Made by a program: the position numbers and the translations under genes | Shown here: piece after piece, positions 14,967 to 23,610 of the stretch | Numbering within the stretch: position 1 is the stretch's first letter | Layout of the letters: each line of letters starts with the position of its first letter | The notes under the pieces: model-generated | Told to the model about the DNA's origin: nothing | Databases searched by the model: none | Seen by the model: the letters and a program-made list of their open reading frames with translations, nothing else | From: Nostocaceae cyanobacterium | GTDB taxonomy: Bacteria; Cyanobacteriota; Cyanobacteriia; Cyanobacteriales; Nostocaceae | Length of the DNA: 32,862 nucleotides | Direction of reading: 5' to 3' | NCBI GenBank assembly: GCA_030065825.1 | Contig: JASJCY010000045.1 | Location: forward strand, 1-32,862

Positions 14967-16079
14967 ATGAATCCTCAAACTGCTCACACAGATAAAATTT
15001 TAGCCGTTGACGATATTTTTGATAATTTAATGGTCGTCGATAGTATTTTAGAAGATGAGGGGTATGAAATTGTCTTAGAAGAAGATAGTAAAACGGCATT
15101 AAGTTTAGTTGAACAGTCTCCACCAGATTTAATTATTTTAGATGTAATGATGCCGGATTTAGATGGGTATGAATTTACTCGTCGAATTCGACAAAATCCC
15201 AATTTACCATTTATACCCATTTTACTGATTACTGCCCATGATCGCTCCAATGTGGTGGAAGGATTAGATGCTGGTGCAGATGACTTTATTCGCAAGCCAG
15301 TAGATGCAGATGAATTACAAGCAAGGGTGCGATCGCTACTGCGTCTCAAACATAGTATCGATGAACGGGACCATATGGCAAATCTCAGACAGGATTTTGT
15401 CTCCCGCTTCACCCATGATTTACGCATACCTCTAGCAGCTTCTAATCGAATCTTACAATTACTGGGAGACGGAAATTTCTGTCAGGTGACACCAGAGTTA
15501 AAAGAAGTTGTCGATAGCATGATTGGTAGTAACAACGACTTGTTAGAGATGGTAAATTCTCTATTAGAAGTCTACCGTCATGAAGCTGGTTGTAAAACTT
15601 TTAACTTTGCAAATTGTGATATTACTGCTTTAATTCGGGAAGTGGTGCAGCAGTTAACAGCTTTAGCAGAGGAAAAAGGTTTAACCGTATCCCTGGATTT
15701 GGGAGAGGAAAGCAGGGAAGCAATGGGAACTAAGAGATTGTTGATAGGCGATCGCATTGAATTACGTCGGGTTTTCACTAATATTATTGGTAATGCCATT
15801 AAGTTTACCAATAAAGGCTCTGTAGATATATCTTTGCAAAGGGTTGATAATTCTGTTGCGATTGCTATTAAGGATACAGGACCGGGAATTTCTGTACAAG
15901 AGCAACAAGTGCTATTTGAACGATTTCGTTCTGGTAAGAAGAAAGGTTCTGGTAGTGGTTTAGGACTATATTTATCTAAGCGAATTATCGAAGAACATCG
16001 GGGTGCTATTGAAGTCAGTTCTGAACACGGGAAGGGCAGTATATTTACTATCTATTTACCTTTTAAGGCAGAAAAATAA
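14967..16079 (+). CDS. second REC-first hybrid histidine kinase
   Basis: A 370-residue soluble hybrid. The receiver (about 10-128) shows Asp15-Asp16, phosphoacceptor Asp59 in LIILDVMMPDLDG, Thr89 in LLITAHDRS and Lys110 followed by Pro. A short linker leads to HisKA with His150 in SRFTHDLRIPLAASNRIL; Arg-Ile-Pro replaces the commoner Arg-Thr-Pro. The ATPase domain has NIIGNAIKFTN, DTGPGIS and GSGLGLYLSKRI. It follows the other REC-first kinase by 115 bases in the same direction, so they may be co-transcribed, although the gap is long and no ribosome binding site is obvious. Similar receiver-kinase proteins in cyanobacteria act within phosphorelays. The partner is unknown. Confidence 0.92.
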   Translation: MNPQTAHTDKILAVDDIFDNLMVVDSILEDEGYEIVLEEDSKTALSLVEQSPPDLIILDVMMPDLDGYEFTRRIRQNPNLPFIPILLITAHDRSNVVEGLDAGADDFIRKPVDADELQARVRSLLRLKHSIDERDHMANLRQDFVSRFTHDLRIPLAASNRILQLLGDGNFCQVTPELKEVVDSMIGSNNDLLEMVNSLLEVYRHEAGCKTFNFANCDITALIREVVQQLTALAEEKGLTVSLDLGEESREAMGTKRLLIGDRIELRRVFTNIIGNAIKFTNKGSVDISLQRVDNSVAIAIKDTGPGISVQEQQVLFERFRSGKKKGSGSGLGLYLSKRIIEEHRGAIEVSSEHGKGSIFTIYLPFKAEK

Positions 16080-16633
16080 AAATGTCAATCTATCTGAGGA
16101 TATAAATATGCCTGGGGTAGATTCAGTCTGAAGATTATATCTAATTAACTCTGTCTGAAGATGGAGAATTATAGCCATTGGAGATATGTTTATATTGATG
16201 GAAAATAAATATACAACTGTGATTAAATTTATGTGAAAACACGTATTTAATTTACTCAGGAATCAACTAGTACAAAAAGGCAAAAGTAAAAAGTAAAAAG
16301 CCAAAAGCAAAAAGAAATAATGTCTATTTAATAAGCTTTTTATTAGTTGCTGATGGTGGGTTTATTTACGCCATATTATACTAGTAAGTACCTGGACATA
16401 AGTTTTGTTAATTGAGTTCATAAATGTAAAAATATCGCGAATTTCACCCTTAGGCAATAGAAAGAGAATTTGTAGAATTCGGACGGGTATGGATACCCAT
16501 TCTATAGGAGTGTATTGGACTGAAGTGAAAGCCGCTATATAAAAATATTTAATTCCTGACTGTTTACTGTTTCCTTTTCTCTATTCTTTAGTTTATTTTC
16601 AACAGTGAATGTTAGTTTTATATGACTACTTAA
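16080..16633. other. 554-base intergenic region with several small repeats
   Basis: No gene is visible. At 16275-16320 there is an A-rich run of short AAAAGT/AAAAGC repeats. GGACGGGTATGGATACCCAT (16481-16500) is a small hairpin related to the stem-loops at 10508 and 32599. TGAAAGCCGCTATA (16526-16539) is a relative of the CTATAGC element end. Just before the first channel gene, ATG ACT ACT TAA (16622-16633) forms a three-codon frame directly abutting the annotated ATG. Confidence 0.55.
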
Positions 16634-17749
16634 ATGGGGGTTTATGTGATTAAAGAGTTACCAGTTAGTTTCACGATAGATGTTACACTTGTCACGAATT
16701 TATTAATAATAGTAGCAACGGCAATAGTAATATTAAGCATTGGACGTTTTGTACCTAAATTAATATACTTTGTCTTAGATAGTTTTATTTCACCAGAAGT
16801 TAGGGATACTGTTCAATCATTAATCAAGGCTTACAGAAAGAGCATTAGCATAGTAATTGCTTTAATCATCATAGAAATCATAGTTTTGCTGATACCATTA
16901 ATCAATAATTATCCGATTATTGAAATTCTCATTAGCTTGACATTAACTATTACAACTAGCTGGGTTGCTTCGAGAATATGTGGCGAATTCTTAGATAATT
17001 ACCTTTTAGATATAGCTGCCAAAAGTGGAAGGAAGGCAAATAGTGAATTATTTATTTCTGCCAAGGTAGTTGCTAATTTATTAATTCTTGTCATTGCCAT
17101 AATTATTTTTGCTCAGACACACCAAATTAATGTATTTGGCTTATTAGCAAGTTTAGGAATTGGAGGTTTAGCAGTTGCATTTGCTGCTCAAAAAACCTTA
17201 GAACAATTTCTTGGAGGGGTGGTTTTATATTTAGATCAACCCTTCACAATAGATGACTATATTGGCTTACCAGATGATATTTTTGGCAGAGTTGAATCTA
17301 TTGGTTGGCGTTCTACAAAAATCCGTACTTCTGGCAAGGGAACTATTATGATTATTCCCAATAATGCTTTGACTCAGATGAATATTGAAAATTATTCTGG
17401 AGCGAAAAAGGTGATGTCAATTCTCAATTTAAATTTTGACAGGGAAGTGGAGAAAAAAGAACAAGCTTTAATTCGCCAGGTAATATTAGCAAGTACAAGT
17501 GATATTTTTGGTCTAGATTCACGCAGCACTGATATTACTTTTAAACTGATAGGAGATGAAAAGGAAAAACAACATAGCCAAGCTCAAATTACTTTCTTTA
17601 TTCTCGGTTCTGGAGAAGTATCAATGGAATTGCGTCGTCAGTTGCTAGATATAGCTAAAGAAAATGTTAACTATAAATTGAATGAATATGGAATTGGTTT
17701 TGACATGAATGAACCAACTATTTATGTTGATGCTCCAATAACTATCTAA
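16634..17749 (+). CDS. MscS-type mechanosensitive channel, first of a pair
   Basis: A 371-residue membrane protein. Hydrophobic helices lie at about 17-37, 71-91, 97-117, 146-161 and the pore-forming 166-200, where GLLASLGIGGLAVAFAAQKT has the small-residue pattern of MscS TM3. The soluble beta domain follows (FGRVESIGWRSTKIRTSGKG, then MIIPNNAL) and a C-terminal alpha/beta domain to the end. It should open under membrane tension and release osmolytes. The start is uncertain: the ATG at 16634 has no ribosome binding site, while a GTG at 16646 in the same frame is preceded by GGGGG five bases upstream and would remove four residues. The paralogous channel gene follows after eight bases. Confidence 0.92.
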   Translation: MGVYVIKELPVSFTIDVTLVTNLLIIVATAIVILSIGRFVPKLIYFVLDSFISPEVRDTVQSLIKAYRKSISIVIALIIIEIIVLLIPLINNYPIIEILISLTLTITTSWVASRICGEFLDNYLLDIAAKSGRKANSELFISAKVVANLLILVIAIIIFAQTHQINVFGLLASLGIGGLAVAFAAQKTLEQFLGGVVLYLDQPFTIDDYIGLPDDIFGRVESIGWRSTKIRTSGKGTIMIIPNNALTQMNIENYSGAKKVMSILNLNFDREVEKKEQALIRQVILASTSDIFGLDSRSTDITFKLIGDEKEKQHSQAQITFFILGSGEVSMELRRQLLDIAKENVNYKLNEYGIGFDMNEPTIYVDAPITI

Positions 17750-17757
17750 ATCACATT

Positions 17758-18867
17758 ATGGATATTCTCAAACTAATTCTTGATTTTCTCCAAAAAGAAG
17801 AATTTCGCAATTTGGAATTTTTTCTAATTTTCTTGTTAATTTCCTTAGTAGTTGGGAGATATACACCTTCTCTGGTAAAGTTTACTATCCAGCGAGCATC
17901 ACCTCGACAAGTAACAGAACTATACGAAACATTAATCGATCCAATCAGTGGTTTATTTAGATTAGCTGGAACCTTAATACTTATTTCTTTCTCTTTCGAG
18001 GTTTTGAAAACATATCAAGGTTTTTATGCTTTTTTTAGGGTTTTTGTAGATATATCAGTAATTGTCAGTGTTGCGTGGTTAGTTTCACGTTTATTTCGGC
18101 AATTAATTCGTTCATATGGTATTACTTTAATTCGTAGACTAGGCTATGCAGCTGATGATTTACTACTAGTTTCTGAAACTATATTAAATGTAATTATTGG
18201 GTTTGTTGCTGTTTTAGCTTTTGCTAAAGGTCGATTTGATTTAGTTGGTTTATTGACAGGATTAGGAATTGGTGGATTAGCGATTGCTTTTGCAGCTCAA
18301 AAAACTTTAGAGCAGCTTTTGGGGACGTTAGTGTTATATTTAGACCGTCCATTTGTACCGGGAGAATATATTCGCATTCCTGCATCTGGTCAATTATTAG
18401 AGGGAATATTTGGTCGAGTTGAATCTATAGGACTGCGTTCTAGTAAAATTCGGACTGCGGCTAAAAGTACTTTGATAATTTTACCTAATTCAATGTTAGC
18501 TAATTTGGGAGTCGAGAATATTACTCGTGGTAAGAAGGTAATGGTTCTACTCTATCTTGATTTTAATAAAAAATTAGAAGAGAAGGAAGAAGCATTAGTA
18601 GAACAGGTAATTAAAGAAAGTACGGATTCTCTGTTTGGAATAGATCCAGGAAGTACAAATATTGCCTTAAAAACAAATTCAGATAGTAAGACAAGCAGAG
18701 CAAGAGTGACATTTTTTATTTTGGGTTCGAGTGATAATTCCATTGAATTAAGAAAGAGATTGTTAGAATTAGCTAATGAAAAAGTTTCTAAGCAATTACA
18801 ATCATTTGGAATTGAATTTGTAATGCAAGAGCCTAATATTTATGTTGAATCACCAGTAACTATGTAG
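17758..18867 (+). CDS. MscS-type mechanosensitive channel, second of a pair
   Basis: A 369-residue paralogue of the preceding gene. Helices lie at about 18-38, 60-80, 92-112, 131-150 and the pore region, where GLLTGLGIGGLAIAFAAQKT is nearly the same as in its neighbour. The beta domain carries FGRVESIGLRSSKIRTAAKS and LIILPNSML, with an insert PASGQLLEG before it that the first copy lacks. The C-terminal domain aligns throughout. Starting eight bases after its neighbour, it is surely co-transcribed. The two may form mixed heptamers or have different tension thresholds; the sequence does not tell which. No strong ribosome binding site precedes the ATG, so translational coupling is likely. Confidence 0.92.
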   Translation: MDILKLILDFLQKEEFRNLEFFLIFLLISLVVGRYTPSLVKFTIQRASPRQVTELYETLIDPISGLFRLAGTLILISFSFEVLKTYQGFYAFFRVFVDISVIVSVAWLVSRLFRQLIRSYGITLIRRLGYAADDLLLVSETILNVIIGFVAVLAFAKGRFDLVGLLTGLGIGGLAIAFAAQKTLEQLLGTLVLYLDRPFVPGEYIRIPASGQLLEGIFGRVESIGLRSSKIRTAAKSTLIILPNSMLANLGVENITRGKKVMVLLYLDFNKKLEEKEEALVEQVIKESTDSLFGIDPGSTNIALKTNSDSKTSRARVTFFILGSSDNSIELRKRLLELANEKVSKQLQSFGIEFVMQEPNIYVESPVTM

Positions 18868-19131
18868 GTTTTGTAGAATAAGTAATCTATCTATAGATAC
18901 ATCTAATATCTTGACTTAAGAAAGATTTTGCTATCAGTCAAATCATGTATTTTGAAGATATTAGAGCTTACGCAAATGGCATATTAATACTGTTTGTATT
19001 CAGGGTTTTAATCATTGTTTTGAGTAGTAGGGGTGGGGTAATTCCGTGCCTAGGAAGTAAAAATTAATTTTCATAGATTCTTTCTTTGGAATTATTTGAT
19101 TTTTGTATTTGTATACAGATAAATGAACTAA

Positions 19132-19569
19132 ATGAACCACGAACATTGGATGGAAATTGCTTTAGAAGAGGCAAAAAAAGGAGATTACCCTTATGGTGCT
19201 GTGTTAGTAAAAGATAATCAAATTTTTGTCAAAGGATACAACACAACAGTCAGGGATAATGATGTATCAGCCCATGCAGAAATTAATGTATTACGCAGTT
19301 TTACTATGGGTATGAAAAATTATTCTCTAGATATTTTGCGGGGTTACACATTATATACAACCTGTGAACCATGTCCGATGTGTGCTGCTGCTTGTGTTTG
19401 GTCTGGAGTATCTGAAATTGTTTATGGTGCTTCAATTCAGGAATTAATAGATATGGATATAAAGCAAATTGATATTAGTTGTGAAACTCTAGTCAAACAG
19501 GGATTTCAAAATATTAAAGTAACCCCAGGTATTCTGGGTCATAAGTGTCTAGAACTATTTAAAAATTAA
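19132..19569 (+). CDS. zinc-dependent nucleoside/base deaminase
   Basis: A 145-residue protein of the cytidine/deoxycytidylate deaminase superfamily. The zinc site is complete: His48-Ala-Glu50 in SAHAEINVLRS (zinc ligand and catalytic acid) and Cys81/Cys84 in TCEPCPMCAAACVWSG. The PCPMC form and length resemble guanine deaminase and tRNA-adenosine-deaminase-like enzymes more than cytidine deaminase. The C-terminal end (CLELFKN) is short, as in guanine deaminases. The exact substrate cannot be fixed from the sequence. It is cytosolic, with no signal peptide. The ABC1-type kinase gene starts eight bases after its stop, so they are likely co-transcribed, although no functional link is obvious. 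The gap before it (18868-19131) holds only a short TATCTATAGATA palindrome. Confidence 0.88.
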   Translation: MNHEHWMEIALEEAKKGDYPYGAVLVKDNQIFVKGYNTTVRDNDVSAHAEINVLRSFTMGMKNYSLDILRGYTLYTTCEPCPMCAAACVWSGVSEIVYGASIQELIDMDIKQIDISCETLVKQGFQNIKVTPGILGHKCLELFKN

Positions 19570-19576
19570 GAAGTAA

Positions 19577-21226
19577 ATGTTTTCTCTCACACAGCAAACT
19601 TCCCGTCAACGAGAAATTGTAGAAGTCGTATTTCGCAATGGTTGGGGTTATATGCGTTCCTTACTCACTGGTAGTAAGACTGATGAACCACAGTTACCAC
19701 CCCCAGCTGTTTTACGGAATATTTTGACTGAATTGGGTCCAGTTTATGTCAAATTGGGACAACTTCTTTCCACCCGTCCCGATTTATTACCTGGAGAATA
19801 TGTAGAAGCTTTAACTGATTTACAAGCTAATGTACCACCTGTTTCTTGGGAAGCAATTAAAAGTCTGATTGAACAGGAATTAGGACAATCAATTGCAGAA
19901 GTTTTTACAGATATAAATACAGAAGCAATTGCAGCGGGTTCTATCGGTCAAGTTCACCAAGCTACCTTAAAAAATGGTCAGCAATTAGCGCTGAAGGTGC
20001 AACGTCCGGGAATAGATATAATTGTTGATCAAGATATTTCCATAATTAAGAGTTTAGCAGAGTTAGTCTCTCTTACAGAGTTGGGTAAAGACTATGATAT
20101 GGTGGCTATAGCTGAGGAATTTACCACTGCTTTGCAAGCTGAACTGGAATTCACCAAAGAAGGTAAATACACTGAACAACTATTTTATAATTTATCTAGT
20201 AGTAAATGGTTCGACCCTCAAAAGTTAGTAATTCCTAAAATACATTGGAATTTAACTACTTCTAAATTGTTAGCAATTGAGTGGTTAGAAGGTGTTCCTT
20301 TACTGTCTTCAAAGCTGTGTAATTCTGAATCTGGGGAACAAACTCAAAAGCAGCGACGGGAAATTACTACCCTGTTATTTCGTGCTTTTTTCCAACAGAT
20401 TTATATAGATGGTTTTTTCCATGCTGACCCCCATCCTGGGAATATATTTTATCTGGATGATGGTCGCATTGCACTGTTAGATTGCGGGATGATTGGACGC
20501 TTAGATCCGCGCACTCAACAGATTTTAACAGAAATGTTGCTAGCAATTGTGGATTTAGATGCTCGACGTTGCAGTCAGTTAACTTTGGAACTTGCAGAAT
20601 CCGGTCAACCATTGAGTTTAGATCGACTGACAAATGATTACGACAGGATGTTACGCAAGTATTATAATTTGAGTCTCAATCAAATCAATTTTAGTGAAGT
20701 TTTTTATGAAATTCTGCAAATAGCTAAAAATAACAAAATCCGCTTACCTAGTAATATGGGTTTATATGCTAAAACCCTGGCAAATATGGAGGGTGTAGCG
20801 CGGGGTTTTTACCCAGAAATTAATCTCCTTGACCAAATTAAACCCCTAATGACGGATTTGTTTCGTCGTCAACTTTTGGGAGACAGTCCTATAGAAACTT
20901 TCCTGAGAACAGCCCTTGATTTCAAAAGTCTTTCTTTGCGTTCACCACGTCTCACAGAATTACTTTTAGATCGGGTAACTTCTGAAACTTTAAAGTGGAA
21001 TATTACTATCACAAACTTAGATAGTTTGCGACGCAGTCTTGACGATTCAGCTAATAGGCTTTCATTTAGTATTTTGGTTGGTTCTTTAATTATGGGAGCT
21101 GCTATTATTTCCGCACAATCTCAAACTACTCAGTTCTCTTTTTTGAGTAATATCTTGTTTGCTGTTGCTAGTTTTTTAGGACTTTGGTTAGTTATTAGTA
21201 TTCTGCGGTCGGGAAATTTGAGGTAA
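19577..21226 (+). CDS. ABC1/UbiB (AarF)-type atypical kinase
   Basis: A 549-residue ABC1-family protein. Family hallmarks are present: KLGQ (59-62) in the inhibitory N-terminal extension, the Ala-rich loop AAGSIGQVH (119-127) replacing a Gly-rich loop, the ATP-binding Lys140 in LALKVQRPG, the catalytic HADPHPGN (282-289) and the metal-binding Asp302 in LLDCGMIG. The last motif has Cys where most members have Phe (DFG). Two hydrophobic segments at the C-terminus (about 508-525 and 530-546) anchor it in a membrane. Bacterial members support ubiquinone synthesis; cyanobacterial and plastid ones are linked to prenylquinone metabolism and stress. AAGAAG lies at a good distance before the ATG. Cyanobacteria carry several paralogues, so the specific role is open. 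Confidence 0.92.
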   Translation: MFSLTQQTSRQREIVEVVFRNGWGYMRSLLTGSKTDEPQLPPPAVLRNILTELGPVYVKLGQLLSTRPDLLPGEYVEALTDLQANVPPVSWEAIKSLIEQELGQSIAEVFTDINTEAIAAGSIGQVHQATLKNGQQLALKVQRPGIDIIVDQDISIIKSLAELVSLTELGKDYDMVAIAEEFTTALQAELEFTKEGKYTEQLFYNLSSSKWFDPQKLVIPKIHWNLTTSKLLAIEWLEGVPLLSSKLCNSESGEQTQKQRREITTLLFRAFFQQIYIDGFFHADPHPGNIFYLDDGRIALLDCGMIGRLDPRTQQILTEMLLAIVDLDARRCSQLTLELAESGQPLSLDRLTNDYDRMLRKYYNLSLNQINFSEVFYEILQIAKNNKIRLPSNMGLYAKTLANMEGVARGFYPEINLLDQIKPLMTDLFRRQLLGDSPIETFLRTALDFKSLSLRSPRLTELLLDRVTSETLKWNITITNLDSLRRSLDDSANRLSFSILVGSLIMGAAIISAQSQTTQFSFLSNILFAVASFLGLWLVISILRSGNLR

Positions 21227-21239
21227 AGGATAATTGTAG

Positions 21240-21267
21240 GTTGGGTAAAGCAACAGCGACACCCAAC
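21240..21267 (+). terminator. possible terminator: GTTGGGT/ACCCAAC hairpin
   Basis: GTTGGGT (21240-21246) and ACCCAAC (21261-21267) form a seven-base stem 14 bases after the stop of the ABC1 gene, followed by AAAGTTATTTTT. The block belongs to a GTAGGTTGGG...CCCAAC dispersed repeat also seen at 29463-29549. The T run is imperfect. Confidence 0.45.
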
Positions 21268-21308
21268 AAAGTTATTTTTAAAGTTATTATTATCTTCAAT
21301 TCAGTATC

Positions 21309-21458
21309 AGGACTTACGATATTGTCAGAATATGTCGTCGTTGCTGGTAGACGCGCAGCGGCTTTTCCTAGAGTTACTATAATTCCTAATTTATCTGACA
21401 TAATTTATCAAAGTGTCACACACCCTACGCTTATAAATCTGCCAGTTGCGTAAGTCCT
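21309..21458. repeat. MITE-like element with AGGACTTACG ends
   Basis: AGGACTTACG (21309-21318) and its exact inverse CGTAAGTCCT (21449-21458) bound 150 bases without a credible gene. CAGTAT occurs just outside both ends (21302-21307 and 21461-21466), at one and two bases from the terminus, and could be a target-site duplication. A 70-codon open frame across it is incidental. Confidence 0.75.
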
Positions 21459-21504
21459 AACAGTATTCTGAAAATTTGTCATTTGTTCTGAATTATTTAA
21501 TTAT

Positions 21505-22929
21505 ATGACTGAGAATATTCTCGCCAAAAAAACACAAAATCTGACTGAGGAACAACCTTTATTAGCTAATTGGTGGCAAAAAATAGTTGCCTTAATTACT
21601 TTGGCTAATTTAATTTTGGTGCTATTTAATTTCAGCTATATTTCCTTACGGGATGTTTACTTGAAAAATGTACCTGGAATTGTCAATTTTTATGACCCAA
21701 TTAAAAGTATAGAACCTCATCCCGATACTCAACTTTACCTACATACAGTTGATGATTTACGCCAAAAACTTGCAACTACAGAAATAGATACAATTCAAAC
21801 TAAGGAATTATTTTCTCAGTTGCGTCAACAAAGTTATGACTTATTAAATGAAAATCCATTTTTAATTGCTAATAAATTAGGAGTCTTTGCTAAGATAAAG
21901 CGACGCATGGAGTATCACACAAATACTCAATCAGCCACAAAAGCGTTTAATAAATTTTGGAGTCCGGAGTTTTTTACTCAGGAAAGTTGGCAGGAAGAAC
22001 TTTATTTTTTTGATAAAAAGATTAGACCATTGCTGGAAGTAAATTACTTCCGGAATATTGATGAAAATGGTAACTTTGTCGATAATTTCTGGCAAATAGA
22101 TATTTATTTTATCTTCTTCTTTGCTATTGAATATCTAGGGAGAACTTTTTGGATTGCTAGATATAAATTGGAAATGAGTTGGTGGGATGTAATTTTAAGA
22201 AACTGGTATGATGGTTTGCTATTATTACCCACATATCGCTGGCTGAGAATTATTCCTGTTGCAGTTAGGTTACATAAATCTGGTTTAATTAATCTTGAAA
22301 GAATACTGGCACAAGTTACCCATGAACCCTCAGCTTACCTAGCTGATAAAGTATCTATGTTTCTGATGGTGAGGTTAATTAATCAAACACAAACAGCCAT
22401 AGAAACAGGAGAAGCGACTCGTTCTTTATTAAAGCCACAGGAATATATTCAAGTAAGCAAAATTAATAAAATTGATGCCATCACTGACAAAATACTGCAA
22501 TTGGCAATATACAAAGTTTTGCCCCAAATCCAACCAGATGTAGAACAAATATTACAACATAGTTTAAAAGCTACTTTGAAACAATCTGAATTTTATCAAG
22601 GATTAAAACAACTACCGGGAATGGAAATATTTCCAGGGGATTTTACAGAACAATTAGCTGATTATATTGCTGAGACAACCTATGAAATTCTAGCTAATTC
22701 CTATGCAGATACCCAGGGTAGAGAATTGTTCGCTACTTTGACTCAGAATTTCCAAGAAAAACTACGTCAAGAACTGCAAGATGAAGCTATTCAAGCGGAA
22801 TTACAACCCTTATTATATGATTTATTAGAAGAACTAAAAATCAATTATGTACAACGTTCTCAAAAAGATGATTCTGATGCAACCCTGACAGAAGCAAATC
22901 AGATTATTCAAGAAGCTAATGAGAAATAG
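21505..22929 (+). CDS. conserved-type membrane protein of unknown function
   Basis: A 474-residue protein I do not recognise with certainty. It has one hydrophobic helix near the N-terminus (about 24-44), a long extramembrane part (45-195), a second helix at about 196-216 containing FFFAIEYLGR, and a third segment at about 235-250 followed by basic residues: LLPTYRWLRIIPVAVRLHK. The acidic residue plus Arg in the second helix and the spaced Arg245, Arg248 and Arg255 recall S2 and S4 of voltage-sensor domains, but no pore signature is present. The remaining 210 residues are predicted soluble and helical, with many Gln, Glu and Leu. No ribosome binding site is clear before the ATG. The upstream gap is filled by a MITE-like element, so its promoter may be element-derived. 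Confidence 0.75.
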   Translation: MTENILAKKTQNLTEEQPLLANWWQKIVALITLANLILVLFNFSYISLRDVYLKNVPGIVNFYDPIKSIEPHPDTQLYLHTVDDLRQKLATTEIDTIQTKELFSQLRQQSYDLLNENPFLIANKLGVFAKIKRRMEYHTNTQSATKAFNKFWSPEFFTQESWQEELYFFDKKIRPLLEVNYFRNIDENGNFVDNFWQIDIYFIFFFAIEYLGRTFWIARYKLEMSWWDVILRNWYDGLLLLPTYRWLRIIPVAVRLHKSGLINLERILAQVTHEPSAYLADKVSMFLMVRLINQTQTAIETGEATRSLLKPQEYIQVSKINKIDAITDKILQLAIYKVLPQIQPDVEQILQHSLKATLKQSEFYQGLKQLPGMEIFPGDFTEQLADYIAETTYEILANSYADTQGRELFATLTQNFQEKLRQELQDEAIQAELQPLLYDLLEELKINYVQRSQKDDSDATLTEANQIIQEANEK

Positions 22930-22949
22930 GGAATAGGGAATAGGGAATA
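22926..22949. repeat. short heptamer repeat (GGGAATA)
   Basis: Three and a half copies of a seven-base unit overlap the stop codon of the preceding gene. STRR-type. Confidence 0.8.
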
Positions 22950-22954
22950 CACAC

Positions 22955-23066
22955 ATCTTGCACCTGGACGAAAAACCGGGTTTCTTGAGAATCACTAATA
23001 GTGAAAACCTAAATTTTACGTTTATAAACCCGGTTTTTTAGTCTTGTGGAGAATAGTGCAAGATAT
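22955..23066. repeat. dispersed palindromic element, copy 4 (full)
   Basis: A full copy: ATCTTGCACC, AAACCGGGTTTCTTGAGAATC, GTGAAAACCTAAATTTT, ATAAACCCGGTTTTTTAG and GTGCAAGATAT. The outer and the inner blocks are each inverted. It sits 25 bases after the stop of the 474-residue membrane protein, where it may also act as a transcript end. Confidence 0.9.
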
Positions 23067-23164
23067 GAATTTCCCGTAGGAGTGCCGTAGTGTGGCTTTT
23101 CCTAAGAGTACGCAGGTTACTTCAACAAAAATAAAAATAAAAACATTACTCCCTTCTCCTTCTA

Positions 23165-23437
23165 AGAGGATGTTTGGAAAGTCTAAAAGATTACTAAAAA
23201 CCTCACTTCTTATCTCCTCCTAGGAGGAAACAGACTTGGAAACCCCTATTTTTCTGTTCCCCTTCCGATATAAAAAGTTTTTCCGCTTCCCTCTCCTGTT
23301 TCCCCTCTCTTGTTCCCCTCTCTTGTTCCCCTCTCCCAATGGGAGAGGGGTTAGGGGTGAGGGTAGGAGAGGGTTTCTCCTAGGGGTTAGGTTTGCAGGG
23401 TTTTGATGTTCAACATAATACTTTTCAAACATCCTCT
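23165..23437. repeat. MITE-like element with AGAGGATGTTTG ends
   Basis: AGAGGATGTTTGGAAAGT (23165-23182) is matched inversely by ACTTTTCAAACATCCTCT (23420-23437) with one mismatch over 18 bases, enclosing 237 bases of palindromic, CT-rich sequence with no transposase. A 70-codon minus-strand frame inside is not credible. The left end is repeated at the window edge from 32810. Such ends would suit mobilisation by a transposase encoded elsewhere. Confidence 0.8.
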
Positions 23438-23513
23438 AAGATTACCTATAAAAATTTCTCCCCCTATGAATGGGTCTGAATCAATTCGGTAATCTTCTAG
23501 CGGGAGGAGAGTA

Positions 23514-23538
23514 ATACCCGGTACTTATTTCCGGGTAT
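23514..23538. other. 8-bp inverted repeat downstream of the hydrophilic protein gene
   Basis: ATACCCGG and CCGGGTAT pair perfectly around nine bases, 70 bases beyond the stop of the minus-strand gene at 23611. There is no T run on either strand, so the terminator role is uncertain. Confidence 0.45.
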
Positions 23539-23610
23539 CAATTCAAAGCACTATTTTATTGTATTTTCCAATGCTGCTTATTTCATACAATTGGAAATAT
23601 TAGTGTTTAC

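Noticed and set aside
21241-21453. Plus-strand 70-codon frame after the ABC1 gene
   Set aside because: It coincides with the AGGACTTACG element and the CCCAAC hairpin, without a start signal.
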